From Bacillus hominis (GTDB taxonomy: Bacteria; Bacillota; Bacilli; Bacillales; Bacillaceae_G): DNA of 59,554 bases. A program made the position numbers and the translations under genes. The stretch covers positions 1-59,554 of the forward strand of contig NZ_BOQD01000030.1 of NCBI RefSeq assembly GCF_018332515.1. The letters are read 5' to 3'. Positions 44,029 to 52,066 of this stretch are shown here, in pieces. Each line of letters begins with the position of its first letter. The stretch's first letter is position 1. The notes below the pieces were generated by a model that was not told the DNA's origin, did not search any database, and saw only the letters and a program-made list of their open reading frames with translations.

Positions 44029-44499
44029 TTATCCCCTTACACTATCTCGCATTTTCTCAAGTGCTTGTCGATATAACCATCTCGTTTGATAGTACGTCAT
44101 CCCCATTTCAATGGCTATCTCTCCCATCTTTTTACCTGCAAAAAATCGTTCTGAAATGATGTGCCTCTCCCTCTCATCTAACACACTCATAAAGTCCTTC
44201 GCTCTCGTTCCCGCATCTTCACACTCAAATCGTTCCTCATACTCTCCGGTGCATACATACCTCTCTTGCACTACGCATTCTTTCTTCAACCTCTCCAATA
44301 TATAACCACGTACTGTTACGACAGCATAAGCAGGAAAACTACCTTTCTCCTCCTCATACCTTTCATAAGCATGCCAAAGACCAATTAAACCACATTGATA
44401 ATACTCTTCATAATCTTGATAAATATTTAACCTCTTTATTTGATTTACAATCATACCTTCATACAAAACAACCGTATCTGCAAAAGTCGCTGGCTTCAC
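44029..44499 (-). CDS. Orphan sigma-70-family factor (SigH/ComX-like size)
   Basis: The 156-residue factor has region 2 at about residues 12-78 (DYEEYYQCGLIGLWHAYERYEEEKGSFPAYAVVTVRGYILERLKK, a -10 recognition and core-binding helix set) and region 4 at about 108-152 (LDERERHIISERFFAGKKMGEIAIEMGMTYYQTRWLYRQALEKMR, a helix-turn-helix). There is no anti-sigma gene next to it. In staphylococci a small SigH and ComK together drive competence genes; the convergent comK-like neighbour invites the same idea here, but that is inference. The four-copy palindrome array lies 90-160 bp upstream. Confidence 0.88.
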   Translation of the reverse strand: MKPATFADTVVLYEGMIVNQIKRLNIYQDYEEYYQCGLIGLWHAYERYEEEKGSFPAYAVVTVRGYILERLKKECVVQERYVCTGEYEERFECEDAGTRAKDFMSVLDERERHIISERFFAGKKMGEIAIEMGMTYYQTRWLYRQALEKMRDSVRG

Positions 44500-44584
44500 A
44501 CAGTACCCGTTTCTAAAAGGTATACCTCTTCAGTATTCCGCGGTACCTCTACAATATAAAATGAGAAAGGAAATTTCATTGTGG

Positions 44585-44660
44585 GTAATTTCAAATGCTG
44601 CTGCCGAAATTTGAAATTACACTAGGCAGTATTTGAAATTCTGTTTGAGGTATTTGAAAT
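44585..44660 (-). promoter_or_regulatory. Four-copy 9-bp palindrome array, 21/22/21-bp spacing
   Basis: ATTTSAAAT occurs at 44588-44596, 44609-44617, 44631-44639 and 44652-44660, with centres 21, 22 and 21 bp apart, i.e. two helical turns each. Copies 1 and 2 extend to a 12-bp inverted repeat (GTAATTTCAAAT / ATTTGAAATTAC). The array lies upstream of the sigma factor gene and after the terminator of the preceding gene, so it is positioned as an operator. Confidence 0.55.
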
Positions 44661-44670
44661 AGGAGTAAAA

Positions 44671-44703
44671 ATAAAAAAGGTGACTCTAGGAAGAGCCACC
44701 TTT
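44671..44703 (-). terminator. Terminator of the ykn-like operon
   Basis: Minus strand: AAGGTGGCTCT-tcct-AGAGTCACCTT followed by TTTTATTTTT. Confidence 0.85.
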
Positions 44704-44716
44704 TCAAAATAACATA

Positions 44717-45397
44717 TTACTTACCAAAGCCAGAGAACATACCGCCTAACATACTAAATCCAATTGTAAGGATAAAGAATATAGAAATTAAAATTATTGC
44801 CTGTTTTTTACTTAAACCGGCAACGATATGCAAGCCTAAACCAGTTAAGATCAAGCTCCAAATGTTAAACACTTCAAACGCAGAACCAATACCATAAGCA
44901 ATCGTTCCCTGATCAAATAAAGGCGCTAAACTTGTATATTTATCAGTACCAGTTCCACCAAGAATAAAACCTAGCACTGCATTTAGAATACCACCAAGAT
45001 AATAAACAATATTTGCATATAAGTAAATAGATAATATCTTCATATACGGTGTATCATTACTCATGAACATCATAATAACCTTATAAAATCCAGCTACAAT
45101 AAACAAACCAACAATTGTTCCAAGGAAACCAAAAATCGCTCCCCCTCCAAGAGTAAACCCTTTAACCATACCTGCTGAATCGCCCTTAAGCTCTTTTGCC
45201 AACTCCGGGGTATTAACTAACGCTAAATAAGCTACTACCGCTGCCGTGATTGTCCCAAGTATAGCAAACAGGAAAAATGCCCCCCAAACCGGACTTTTCG
45301 TTTTCATTCTCTCAAACTGCACACCTGGAGAAGTAATCATTCCTAATAATGATGGCTTCTCTCCGCTAACTTTTTGCGTATTCAAATTTGCTTCCAC
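44717..45397 (-). CDS. yknW: Yip1-domain membrane protein (YknW-like)
   Basis: The 226-residue protein has five membrane helices in a Yip1 domain (from PSLLGMITSPGVQFERMKTKSPVWG to the C-terminus). In B. subtilis YknW is the fourth part of the YknWXYZ exporter that protects against the SdpC cannibalism toxin and assembles with YknXYZ. Here it is the last gene after yknX-Y-Z instead of the first, 126 bp behind yknZ with two strong hairpins between. The start is GTG behind AAGGAGGCG, so it has its own strong ribosome site. Confidence 0.8.
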   Translation of the reverse strand: MEANLNTQKVSGEKPSLLGMITSPGVQFERMKTKSPVWGAFFLFAILGTITAAVVAYLALVNTPELAKELKGDSAGMVKGFTLGGGAIFGFLGTIVGLFIVAGFYKVIMMFMSNDTPYMKILSIYLYANIVYYLGGILNAVLGFILGGTGTDKYTSLAPLFDQGTIAYGIGSAFEVFNIWSLILTGLGLHIVAGLSKKQAIILISIFFILTIGFSMLGGMFSGFGK

Positions 45398-45424
45398 TAT
45401 AACGCCTCCTTCTATTTATATAAC

Positions 45425-45483
45425 CCGTTCTAATGGGCGGTTCACATCCTCATTTTGAGGCTACGAACCGCCCACTAGAACGG
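45425..45483 (-). repeat. Large perfect-arm stem-loop in the yknZ-yknW gap
   Basis: The arm at 45425-45443 (CCGTTCTAATGGGCGGTTC) pairs with 45465-45483 at 18 of 19 positions, with an inner CCTC/GAGG stem. No U-run follows. It could be an RNA-processing or stability element, or a small repeat insertion. Confidence 0.7.
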
Positions 45484-45487
45484 TAAT

Positions 45488-45517
45488 GTGTAGTAGAGAG
45501 CCCCCTCTCTACTACAC
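45488..45517 (-). repeat. 13-bp perfect hairpin in the yknZ-yknW gap
   Basis: GTGTAGTAGAGAG-cccc-CTCTCTACTACAC. It sits 6 bp after the yknZ stop codon with no U-tract. Confidence 0.7.
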
Positions 45518-45523
45518 TATTAC

Positions 45524-46726
45524 TTACTCATAACGCAGTGCTTCAATTGGATCTAATTTCGCAGCTTTGTTCGCTGGAATTAATCCGAAAATAATACCAA
45601 GTGTCATAGAGAATAGTACGCCGCCAACGACAACTTCCCATGAAACGAGTGGTGGCCACTTCGCAAATGTGGAAACGATATATGCCCCGCCATATCCAAG
45701 ACCAATTCCGATTAAACCACCTAGAAGCGTTAACATAACCGCTTCAATTAAAAATTGTAATAAAATTTTACTACGTGTTGCACCAAGTGCTTTTCGTACC
45801 CCAATTTCACGCGTACGCTCCGTTACAGATACGAGCATGATGTTCATAACGCCAATACCACCAACGACTAGTGAAATACCAGCGATACCGCCGATAATCA
45901 TCGTCATGATGTTAGTGACTTTAGAAACATTTTCTTGGAATTCTTTTAAATTCACCAGTTCATATTTACCTGGAATTTCACTTGGCTTACGACTATTTAA
46001 TACATCAACAGCTTTTTTCCCCGCGGATTCTAAATCGTCTACATTTTTAGCTTGAATTGCGATATTTTGAATATCATCTGTTCCGTATAAAACAGGCCAT
46101 AACGTAAGGGGGATTAACGCTTCTTCCATTTCAAATCCCATAAACTCATTATCAGATCTATACACACCAATAATTTGCATTGGTTGCCCCTTCATCTCAA
46201 TAATTTGTCCAACTGGGTTTACATCCTTAAATAACGTTTCTTCTGTTTTTGTACTAATCATCACAACGTTATTTGCATGAGAAATATCTGATTCATTTAA
46301 AGTACGTCCCTTTACAACCTTTACTTTATTAACCGCAAAATATTCATTATCAAGACCAATAACATTCAGATTTGCTTTTTTATCATTTACATCAAGCACC
46401 TCTGAATTCTGGTTTGTCGTAATAACGTGTGAAACATCTTTCACTTGTTTTACTTCCAAAATATCTTCTTCCGTTAACTTTGGTATTTCAAATCCACCTA
46501 TAGCAAACTCATCATTAATATCTGGTTTAAATTGAATTGGCATAAGGTTATTACCACCAGAACCTGCGAATTTCGACTTCAACATCGCTTCCCCGCCCTG
46601 CCCAATCGCAACGACAGTAATAATTGAACCAACACCGATAATAATTCCGAGCATCGTAAGAGCTGAGCGTAGTTTATGAGCTAGAATAGAAGATAAGGCA
46701 ATCTTTATACTATCTAGTAAACTCAT
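45524..46726 (-). CDS. yknZ: MacB/FtsX-type ABC permease (YknZ-like)
   Basis: The 400-residue permease has one N-terminal helix (LRSALTMLGIIIGVGSIITVVAIGQG), a large extracellular MacB domain and three C-terminal helices with the FtsX signature VSVTERTREIGVRKALGATRSKILLQFLIEAVMLTLLGGLIGIGLGY. It forms the membrane core of the YknXYZ exporter. The ATG at 46726 overlaps the yknY stop (ATGA). The frame extends three codons upstream to a GTG within the ribosome site AGAAGGTG, which I reject. Confidence 0.9.
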   Translation of the reverse strand: MSLLDSIKIALSSILAHKLRSALTMLGIIIGVGSIITVVAIGQGGEAMLKSKFAGSGGNNLMPIQFKPDINDEFAIGGFEIPKLTEEDILEVKQVKDVSHVITTNQNSEVLDVNDKKANLNVIGLDNEYFAVNKVKVVKGRTLNESDISHANNVVMISTKTEETLFKDVNPVGQIIEMKGQPMQIIGVYRSDNEFMGFEMEEALIPLTLWPVLYGTDDIQNIAIQAKNVDDLESAGKKAVDVLNSRKPSEIPGKYELVNLKEFQENVSKVTNIMTMIIGGIAGISLVVGGIGVMNIMLVSVTERTREIGVRKALGATRSKILLQFLIEAVMLTLLGGLIGIGLGYGGAYIVSTFAKWPPLVSWEVVVGGVLFSMTLGIIFGLIPANKAAKLDPIEALRYE

Positions 46727-47403
46727 ACTGCACACCTTCTATCTTCTGTAACTTTCCCATCTCTCAGTACAATACGACGAGAAGAATAAGCTGCTACCTC
46801 TTCTTCATGCGTAACCATAACGATTGTCGTACCTTCTGCATTTAGCTTCGTGAAAATGTCCATAACTTGTTCACCAGACTTCGTATCAAGAGCACCTGTC
46901 GGCTCATCGGCCATAATGAACGTTGGATTATTTGCAATCGATCTTGCAATCGCTACCCGTTGCTTCTGTCCACCTGATAACTCACTAGGTAAATGGTGTA
47001 CTCTATCTGATAATCCAACTTTCCCCAGCGCTTCAAGAGCTCTTTGACGACGCTCTGCTTTCTTCACCCCGCCATAGATGAGCGGAAGTTCAACGTTTTC
47101 CACTGCGGAAAGACGCGGTAATAAATTAAAGTGCTGGAATACAAAGCCGATATATTCATTACGAATTAAAGCTAGTTTTGACTCGTCTGCTGTTAAGATA
47201 TTCACATCATTCAACATATATTCACCTTCTGTTGGACGATCTAAACAACCAATAATGTTCATAAGCGTTGATTTACCAGAACCAGACGGTCCCATAATCG
47301 AAACGAACTCACCGCTTTGAATCGTTAAACTAATACCATGTAAAATTGGCACTGCCAATTTCCCTTGATAATACGTTTTAGAAATATTATTTAACGTAAT
47401 CAT
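46723..47403 (-). CDS. yknY: ABC transporter ATPase (YknY/MacB-like)
   Basis: The 226-residue ATPase has Walker A GPSGSGKST (about 39-47), Q-loop FQHFNLLPRLSAVENVELPL, signature LSGGQKQRVAIARSIANNP, Walker B IMADEPTGALD and the H-loop VTHEEEVA. It belongs to the lipoprotein/MacB-type family and powers the exporter with yknX and yknZ. Its ATG overlaps the yknX stop and its stop overlaps the yknZ start, both as ATGA, giving stoichiometric coupling. Confidence 0.94.
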   Translation of the reverse strand: MITLNNISKTYYQGKLAVPILHGISLTIQSGEFVSIMGPSGSGKSTLMNIIGCLDRPTEGEYMLNDVNILTADESKLALIRNEYIGFVFQHFNLLPRLSAVENVELPLIYGGVKKAERRQRALEALGKVGLSDRVHHLPSELSGGQKQRVAIARSIANNPTFIMADEPTGALDTKSGEQVMDIFTKLNAEGTTIVMVTHEEEVAAYSSRRIVLRDGKVTEDRRCAV

Positions 47404-48584
47404 TTCTCTTTCACTTCCATTCCGTCATACACGTTGTCGGAAGGATTTTTAACCACCTTTTGCCCCACTGTTGCGCCTTCAACAATCTCCGTCCAATCTC
47501 CATCAGTAGCACCTTTTTTCACATTTTGTTTACGAAGCTTTCCTTTTTCTTCGATATAAACAAATGCATCTTCGCCTTTTTCTACAATGCTCTTACTTGG
47601 AACAGCAATCATCGTCTTATTCTCTAAATTCACTTGCAGAGAAACGTGATAACCTGGAGATAAACCATCTTGGCTATCAAGACTTGCCTTATATGTATAT
47701 TGAGACATATTTTGAGTTCCTTCACCAGCAGCTTGAGCCATCTCCGCACTTGTTGGGAACTCACTTACTTCCGTAATCTTACCTGTCCACTTCTTCTTAT
47801 TATTTGCTTTCGCAGTTACAGTGAACGTTTGATCTTTTTGAATTTGTGATTTTTGAAGCTCTGTTAAAGTCCCTTGAACTTGGAACGGATCTTTAGAAGC
47901 AACTTGCAAGAATGCTTTCCCTTGACCACCTAATGCCTGAGATGAACTTTGCGCTGCATCTTTGTCTAACTTTTGTACAACACCCGTAAAGTTACTATAA
48001 ATCGTAAGTTCCTTCTGCTTTTTATTTAACTCTTCTTTTTGCAACTTCCCTTTTTCTTTCTCAAGGTCAGTTGTCTTTTGTGCCATTTCTAACTCACTTA
48101 CTTGCTCTTCCATTGGGTCCGTTACTTCTTTCCCAGCCCCACTATCTTTTACCTTCTTAATTTCTTTCTTCAATGAATCAATCTTCTTTTTCCCTTGATC
48201 ATAACGCATATCAGCCATCTTCTGATCAAGCTCAGCTTGCTTCATTTGAAGATTAATTTCTTCATTATCATAAGAGAATAATTTCGTTCCCTTCTCTACC
48301 TCTTGTCCTTCTTTCACTGCGATATCTTTCACTTTTCCTTTAGTCGGATCTGCATAGAAACTTTCAATATTCCCTGGCTTCACCTGACCCGAAATTAACT
48401 TCGTATTATTAAGCTTACGCTCTGTCACTTTCTCAAAGCTCACAGCCTCATTCGTCGCTGTACCTTTCTTCTTACCTTGCATAACAAAAATATTAACTGC
48501 TGCAACAATAACAATTAGTGCAATAACTCCGATAATAATCCATTTCTTCTTCTTGTTTGGAGTACGAACCGTATTTGGTAACAT
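47400..48584 (-). CDS. yknX: Membrane-fusion (HlyD/RND-adaptor-like) protein YknX
   Basis: The 394-residue protein has an N-terminal membrane anchor (WIIIGVIALIVIVAAVNIFVMQ), a lipoyl/barrel part starting SGQVKPGNIESFYADPTKGKVKDIAVKEGQEVEKGTKLF, a long alpha-hairpin (about 120-195, Lys/Glu-rich) and a beta-barrel with a C-terminal GATDGDWTEIVEGATVGQKVV segment. This is the adaptor of a MacA-like system in a Gram-positive cell. AAGGAGCG precedes the ATG. It is the first gene of the yknXYZ-W operon here, about 250 bp downstream of the next operon's terminator. Confidence 0.9.
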   Translation of the reverse strand: MLPNTVRTPNKKKKWIIIGVIALIVIVAAVNIFVMQGKKKGTATNEAVSFEKVTERKLNNTKLISGQVKPGNIESFYADPTKGKVKDIAVKEGQEVEKGTKLFSYDNEEINLQMKQAELDQKMADMRYDQGKKKIDSLKKEIKKVKDSGAGKEVTDPMEEQVSELEMAQKTTDLEKEKGKLQKEELNKKQKELTIYSNFTGVVQKLDKDAAQSSSQALGGQGKAFLQVASKDPFQVQGTLTELQKSQIQKDQTFTVTAKANNKKKWTGKITEVSEFPTSAEMAQAAGEGTQNMSQYTYKASLDSQDGLSPGYHVSLQVNLENKTMIAVPSKSIVEKGEDAFVYIEEKGKLRKQNVKKGATDGDWTEIVEGATVGQKVVKNPSDNVYDGMEVKEK

Positions 48585-48783
48585 ATTCTCGCTCCTTTTT
48601 ATATCTTATAGTTTAATAGATATTTAATTATATAAAACTTTCTGAAAATAAGAGTTCCACTTACATTGTTACACTCATTTTACAAAGTTTTACACAATCA
48701 TTTATATTGTAACAAAAATACCAATGATTAGAAATATGACATCCTATCTTTTAAGATAGTTTTAAGGAAAGATTACCTTATAT

Positions 48784-48823
48784 AAAAAAAGCGATCCAAA
48801 ATAATAATTGGATCGCTTTTTTA
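48784..48823 (-). terminator. Terminator of the sugar-phosphate uptake operon
   Basis: Minus strand: AAAAAAGCGATCCAAT-tattatt-TTGGATCGCTTTTTTT. Confidence 0.92.
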
Positions 48824-48832
48824 TACAAACTA

Positions 48833-50167
48833 TTATGCCACTTTAGGACCTTTTCTCTCATGCCCACGTTGAACGATGAACAAGAAGACTGTTGATAAAA
48901 TTGCACCTGTTAATAGTAAGATAAAGCAACCATCCCAGCCAGAACGATCAACAATAACACCAATTGCTGCGTTTGCTACAAGACTCCCGCCTACATAACC
49001 GAACAGACCACACATACCAACTGTCGTACCTACTGCAAATTTCGGTACTAATTCCATCGCACTTAAACCGATTAAGAACTGTGGTACGTAAATTAAACAT
49101 CCAATAATAGAAACGGCAATACTTACAACAAGTACGCTAGTTGCTTGCCAATATACAACCGTACCAATAACAACTCCAACCATACTAATAATACACAATG
49201 GCATACGTTTTCCTTTAAATAATTTATCACTTAAAAGACCAACAATTAATGAACTTGGAATTGCCATACCTTCAAAGATTGCGTATGCTGCATGTGCTTC
49301 ATTTTTTGAAAAACCTTTAACTGTCGTTAAATAAAGTGGAACCCAATTAATAACACCGAAACGAATTAAATAAACAAATGCATTCGCAATACATAAGAAC
49401 CATACAAATTTATTTTTCACTACGTATTTCATTAAAATTTCTTTTGGCGACATCTTGCTAGCATTATCTGCTTTTTCAAGATTTTCATAGTCATTACGAT
49501 ACTCATCAATTGGAGGAAGACCTTCAGACTCTGGTGTATCCTTCGCATTAATCCAAACAAGAACTGAAATTACCATTGCGATAATCGCTGGGAAAATAAA
49601 TACGCCGCCTTGCCAATGATTTTCACCGAAAATACCTACACCAATTCCGACAAGGGGCGGCACTAGCATTCCGCCAACGTTATGTGAAATATTCCAAATA
49701 CCTGTTTTCGTACCACGTTCTTTCTTTGAGAACCATTTCGTCATAACGATACTACAAGGTGGTGCTCCCATACCTTGTACAATACCATTTAGGACAAGCA
49801 ATGTAACAATCATTCCAAATGAAGATGCAAAACCGAAACAAATATTTACAAGCCCTGATAAGAATAATCCGACTGCGATAAAGCGCTGGGCGAAAGCTTT
49901 ATCTGATAAATTCCCCATAAAGAACTTACTAAATCCATAAACAATTGCCATTACTGAACCTAGTAATCCAATTTCAGCTGTACTAAAACCATATTCTTGT
50001 ACTAAATACGTACTTGATAACGTAAAGTTACTGCGCACTAAATAATAAGCAGCATACCCAACTGAAATTCCCATTAGCACACGAATACGTAATAATTTGT
50101 ATACTCTATCAATCATATCCGCCGGCAATCTCTCAATTGCAGGTGCTGGCTTAAGCCATTTAAACAT
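48833..50167 (-). CDS. GlpT/UhpT/PgtP-family organophosphate:phosphate antiporter
   Basis: The 444-residue MFS protein has twelve helices and the organophosphate antiporter layout: YYLVRSNFTLSSTYLVQEYGFSTAEIGLLGSVMAIVYGFSKFFMGNLSDK, KWFSKKERGTKTGIWNISHNVGGMLVPPLVG (the family signature) and a basic central loop. Substrates are hexose phosphates or phosphoglycerates exchanged for phosphate. The two-component system and binding lipoprotein directly upstream parallel Salmonella pgtABCP and staphylococcal hptRSA-uhpT, so either phosphoglycerate or glucose 6-phosphate is plausible. It is the last gene of the five-gene operon. Confidence 0.88.
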   Translation of the reverse strand: MFKWLKPAPAIERLPADMIDRVYKLLRIRVLMGISVGYAAYYLVRSNFTLSSTYLVQEYGFSTAEIGLLGSVMAIVYGFSKFFMGNLSDKAFAQRFIAVGLFLSGLVNICFGFASSFGMIVTLLVLNGIVQGMGAPPCSIVMTKWFSKKERGTKTGIWNISHNVGGMLVPPLVGIGVGIFGENHWQGGVFIFPAIIAMVISVLVWINAKDTPESEGLPPIDEYRNDYENLEKADNASKMSPKEILMKYVVKNKFVWFLCIANAFVYLIRFGVINWVPLYLTTVKGFSKNEAHAAYAIFEGMAIPSSLIVGLLSDKLFKGKRMPLCIISMVGVVIGTVVYWQATSVLVVSIAVSIIGCLIYVPQFLIGLSAMELVPKFAVGTTVGMCGLFGYVGGSLVANAAIGVIVDRSGWDGCFILLLTGAILSTVFLFIVQRGHERKGPKVA

Positions 50168-50186
50168 ATTCTTTCGTCTCCTTTTC

Positions 50187-51221
50187 TCACTGCTGAGAGA
50201 GACGCTGTCTATTCCATATCTCGATTATTCCACTATTTGATATATTTTTGTTCGTCCTTCTAACCGGCTGACCTTCTATCTCTTTCTGATTCTTCGCAAA
50301 CATCGTTGGTACGCCAAACGAAACTTTTTCTAAAATGTGCCCCGCTTCTTCTGATAAACAATAATCAATAAATAAATCCGCAATAAGACCACTCGGTGCA
50401 CGTTTTAGTTTTGAAATCGCATTGACAGACAAACCTGTTTGCTCAGGTTCATTACTTACAATAGGAAAGCCTTGTTTCTGAAGCATTCTCTGATCTCCCG
50501 CAAAATTGATGCCTATCATATATTCACCGCTCGCAACCAGTTCTGCGGGCATATAACCATTCACCGTTACTTCACCAACTTGCCTTGCGAGATTCTTAAC
50601 ATACTCTTTCGCTTCTTCTTCACCTAAAGTATCAATAAGTGATTGAAACAAAGTATATGCTGTGCCGGAAACATTTGGATCAGGCATTGCAATCTTACCC
50701 GTATATACCGGATCTAATAAATCTTGCCACCTTGATGGATATGGAAGACCGAGCGGTGCTATTTCTTCATTCCACCGCTCTTTATTAATCGCGATTGCCA
50801 GTTTCTCCACTTCATAACCGTACCAATAACCGTCTTTATCTTTAACAGACTTTGAAATACGGTTCGCATGCTGGCTCATAACTGGAATAGAAAGGTTCTT
50901 TTGCTTCATCATTTGATGCGCATCTACTGTGCCGCCAATAATAATATCCGCCTTCGGATTTCCAGCTTCTTCTTCCACTCTCCGAAGAAGTTCTTCTGTC
51001 GATAGGCGAATAAATTCATATGTACACCCTCGCGCTTTACAAAATGACGAAAGCAAAGCTTCACCAACTTCCTCGCGGGCTGCTACATACGCAACGAGAT
51101 GACGATTATCCAAAATAGGGAGACCACTTTTATTATATTTAATAGAGGTTGTATCTCGAGAGCAACTAGACATCGCTCCTCCGATTACTAGCAAAAAGAA
51201 GAAAAAGGCTATCTTTCTCAT
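50187..51221 (-). CDS. Extracellular solute-binding lipoprotein (PgtC/HptA-like)
   Basis: The 344-residue product begins with a lipoprotein-like signal (AFFFFLLVIGGAMSSCSRD, Cys near residue 20). A type-2 periplasmic-binding fold follows: VEEEAGNPKADIIIGGTVDAHQMM and LPYPSRWQDLLDPVYTGKIAMPDPNVSGTAYTLFQSL, as in iron/phosphonate-type binding proteins. No ABC permease or ATPase is encoded nearby, so it most likely presents a ligand to the sensor kinase instead of to a transporter. It overlaps the upstream gene by 4 bp (ATGA). Confidence 0.85.
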   Translation of the reverse strand: MRKIAFFFFLLVIGGAMSSCSRDTTSIKYNKSGLPILDNRHLVAYVAAREEVGEALLSSFCKARGCTYEFIRLSTEELLRRVEEEAGNPKADIIIGGTVDAHQMMKQKNLSIPVMSQHANRISKSVKDKDGYWYGYEVEKLAIAINKERWNEEIAPLGLPYPSRWQDLLDPVYTGKIAMPDPNVSGTAYTLFQSLIDTLGEEEAKEYVKNLARQVGEVTVNGYMPAELVASGEYMIGINFAGDQRMLQKQGFPIVSNEPEQTGLSVNAISKLKRAPSGLIADLFIDYCLSEEAGHILEKVSFGVPTMFAKNQKEIEGQPVRRTNKNISNSGIIEIWNRQRLSQQ

Positions 51222-52000
51222 GACACACTCTCCTTTACGAGTAAATCTGCTAGGGAGCCCTTCATATACATAACATTCCCGTTATTATCACCGAGATATT
51301 GCACAACAAAATACGATGGATACACAGAAATTGTAAGAATATCCTCACGCTCATTCTTTACATGCTTACCTGTTTTATAAGCGGTAATATAAGCGATAGG
51401 ATCCTTCTGTGATTGTAATAACTTCTGAATTTCTCCGTAATCTGTAATTTGCTTTGCGTATCGAATAGAATCAAATATTTGCGTAAGATCTATAGTACGT
51501 ACTACATCCCCTTGCCTCACTACAACTTCCTTTGCCTCCGCAAAGAAATTACTAATGCGCTCTGGTGTATAATACAGACTTAACAAATACGTTTGAAATG
51601 CTGAGATCATCGGATCCGTGCCATTCTTTCCGTATACATTAGCCTCATACTGGAACAAGTCACCTACTGCAAAAGTACGTTTATGTCCATTCAAGTACGT
51701 TACTTCTCCAGTAAATACTTGTTCTTGGCTCTTAGCTTCTCTCGGTTCTATTCGAATTCGGTCAAAGAATGAAACAATCGTATGCAAACGAACTTCATCC
51801 GTTACAACAATTTCTCCCCACTTCTCATGCCTTACTTTCACTTCAATAGGAAGAGATTCATTCACTCTTTGTAAAACGGCTTGTTTGTCATCCACAATTG
51901 TGATTCGATTATATATTTGCTTCTCCATAACATAAAACAAAATAAGAGAAACGATCATACAAAAGACAAACATAAGAATTTGAAATGATAGCCTTTTCAT
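51218..52000 (-). CDS. Membrane-anchored protein of unknown function in a sensor operon (DUF3919-like?)
   Basis: The 260-residue protein has one N-terminal membrane helix (ILMFVFCMIVSLILFYVME) and an extracytoplasmic alpha/beta region of about 220 residues (VDDKQAVLQRVNESLPIEVKVR, VVTDEVRLHTIVSFFDRIRIEP, DILTISVYPSYFVVQYLG). I do not recognise it with confidence; DUF3919 is a possibility from memory only. It stands between the kinase and the binding lipoprotein and overlaps the latter by 4 bp, so an accessory role in signal perception is the simplest guess. Confidence 0.6.
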   Translation of the reverse strand: MKRLSFQILMFVFCMIVSLILFYVMEKQIYNRITIVDDKQAVLQRVNESLPIEVKVRHEKWGEIVVTDEVRLHTIVSFFDRIRIEPREAKSQEQVFTGEVTYLNGHKRTFAVGDLFQYEANVYGKNGTDPMISAFQTYLLSLYYTPERISNFFAEAKEVVVRQGDVVRTIDLTQIFDSIRYAKQITDYGEIQKLLQSQKDPIAYITAYKTGKHVKNEREDILTISVYPSYFVVQYLGDNNGNVMYMKGSLADLLVKESVS

Positions 52001-52066
52001 TTCTGCCTACCTCCAAGATAAAAAAACGTTGTTTCGAAAATACCGCATAATTGTTTCATAAATGTA

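Noticed and set aside
45567-46055. 162-codon frame antisense to yknZ
   Set aside because: A shadow of the FtsX-type permease gene, which has clear motifs and coupling to yknY.
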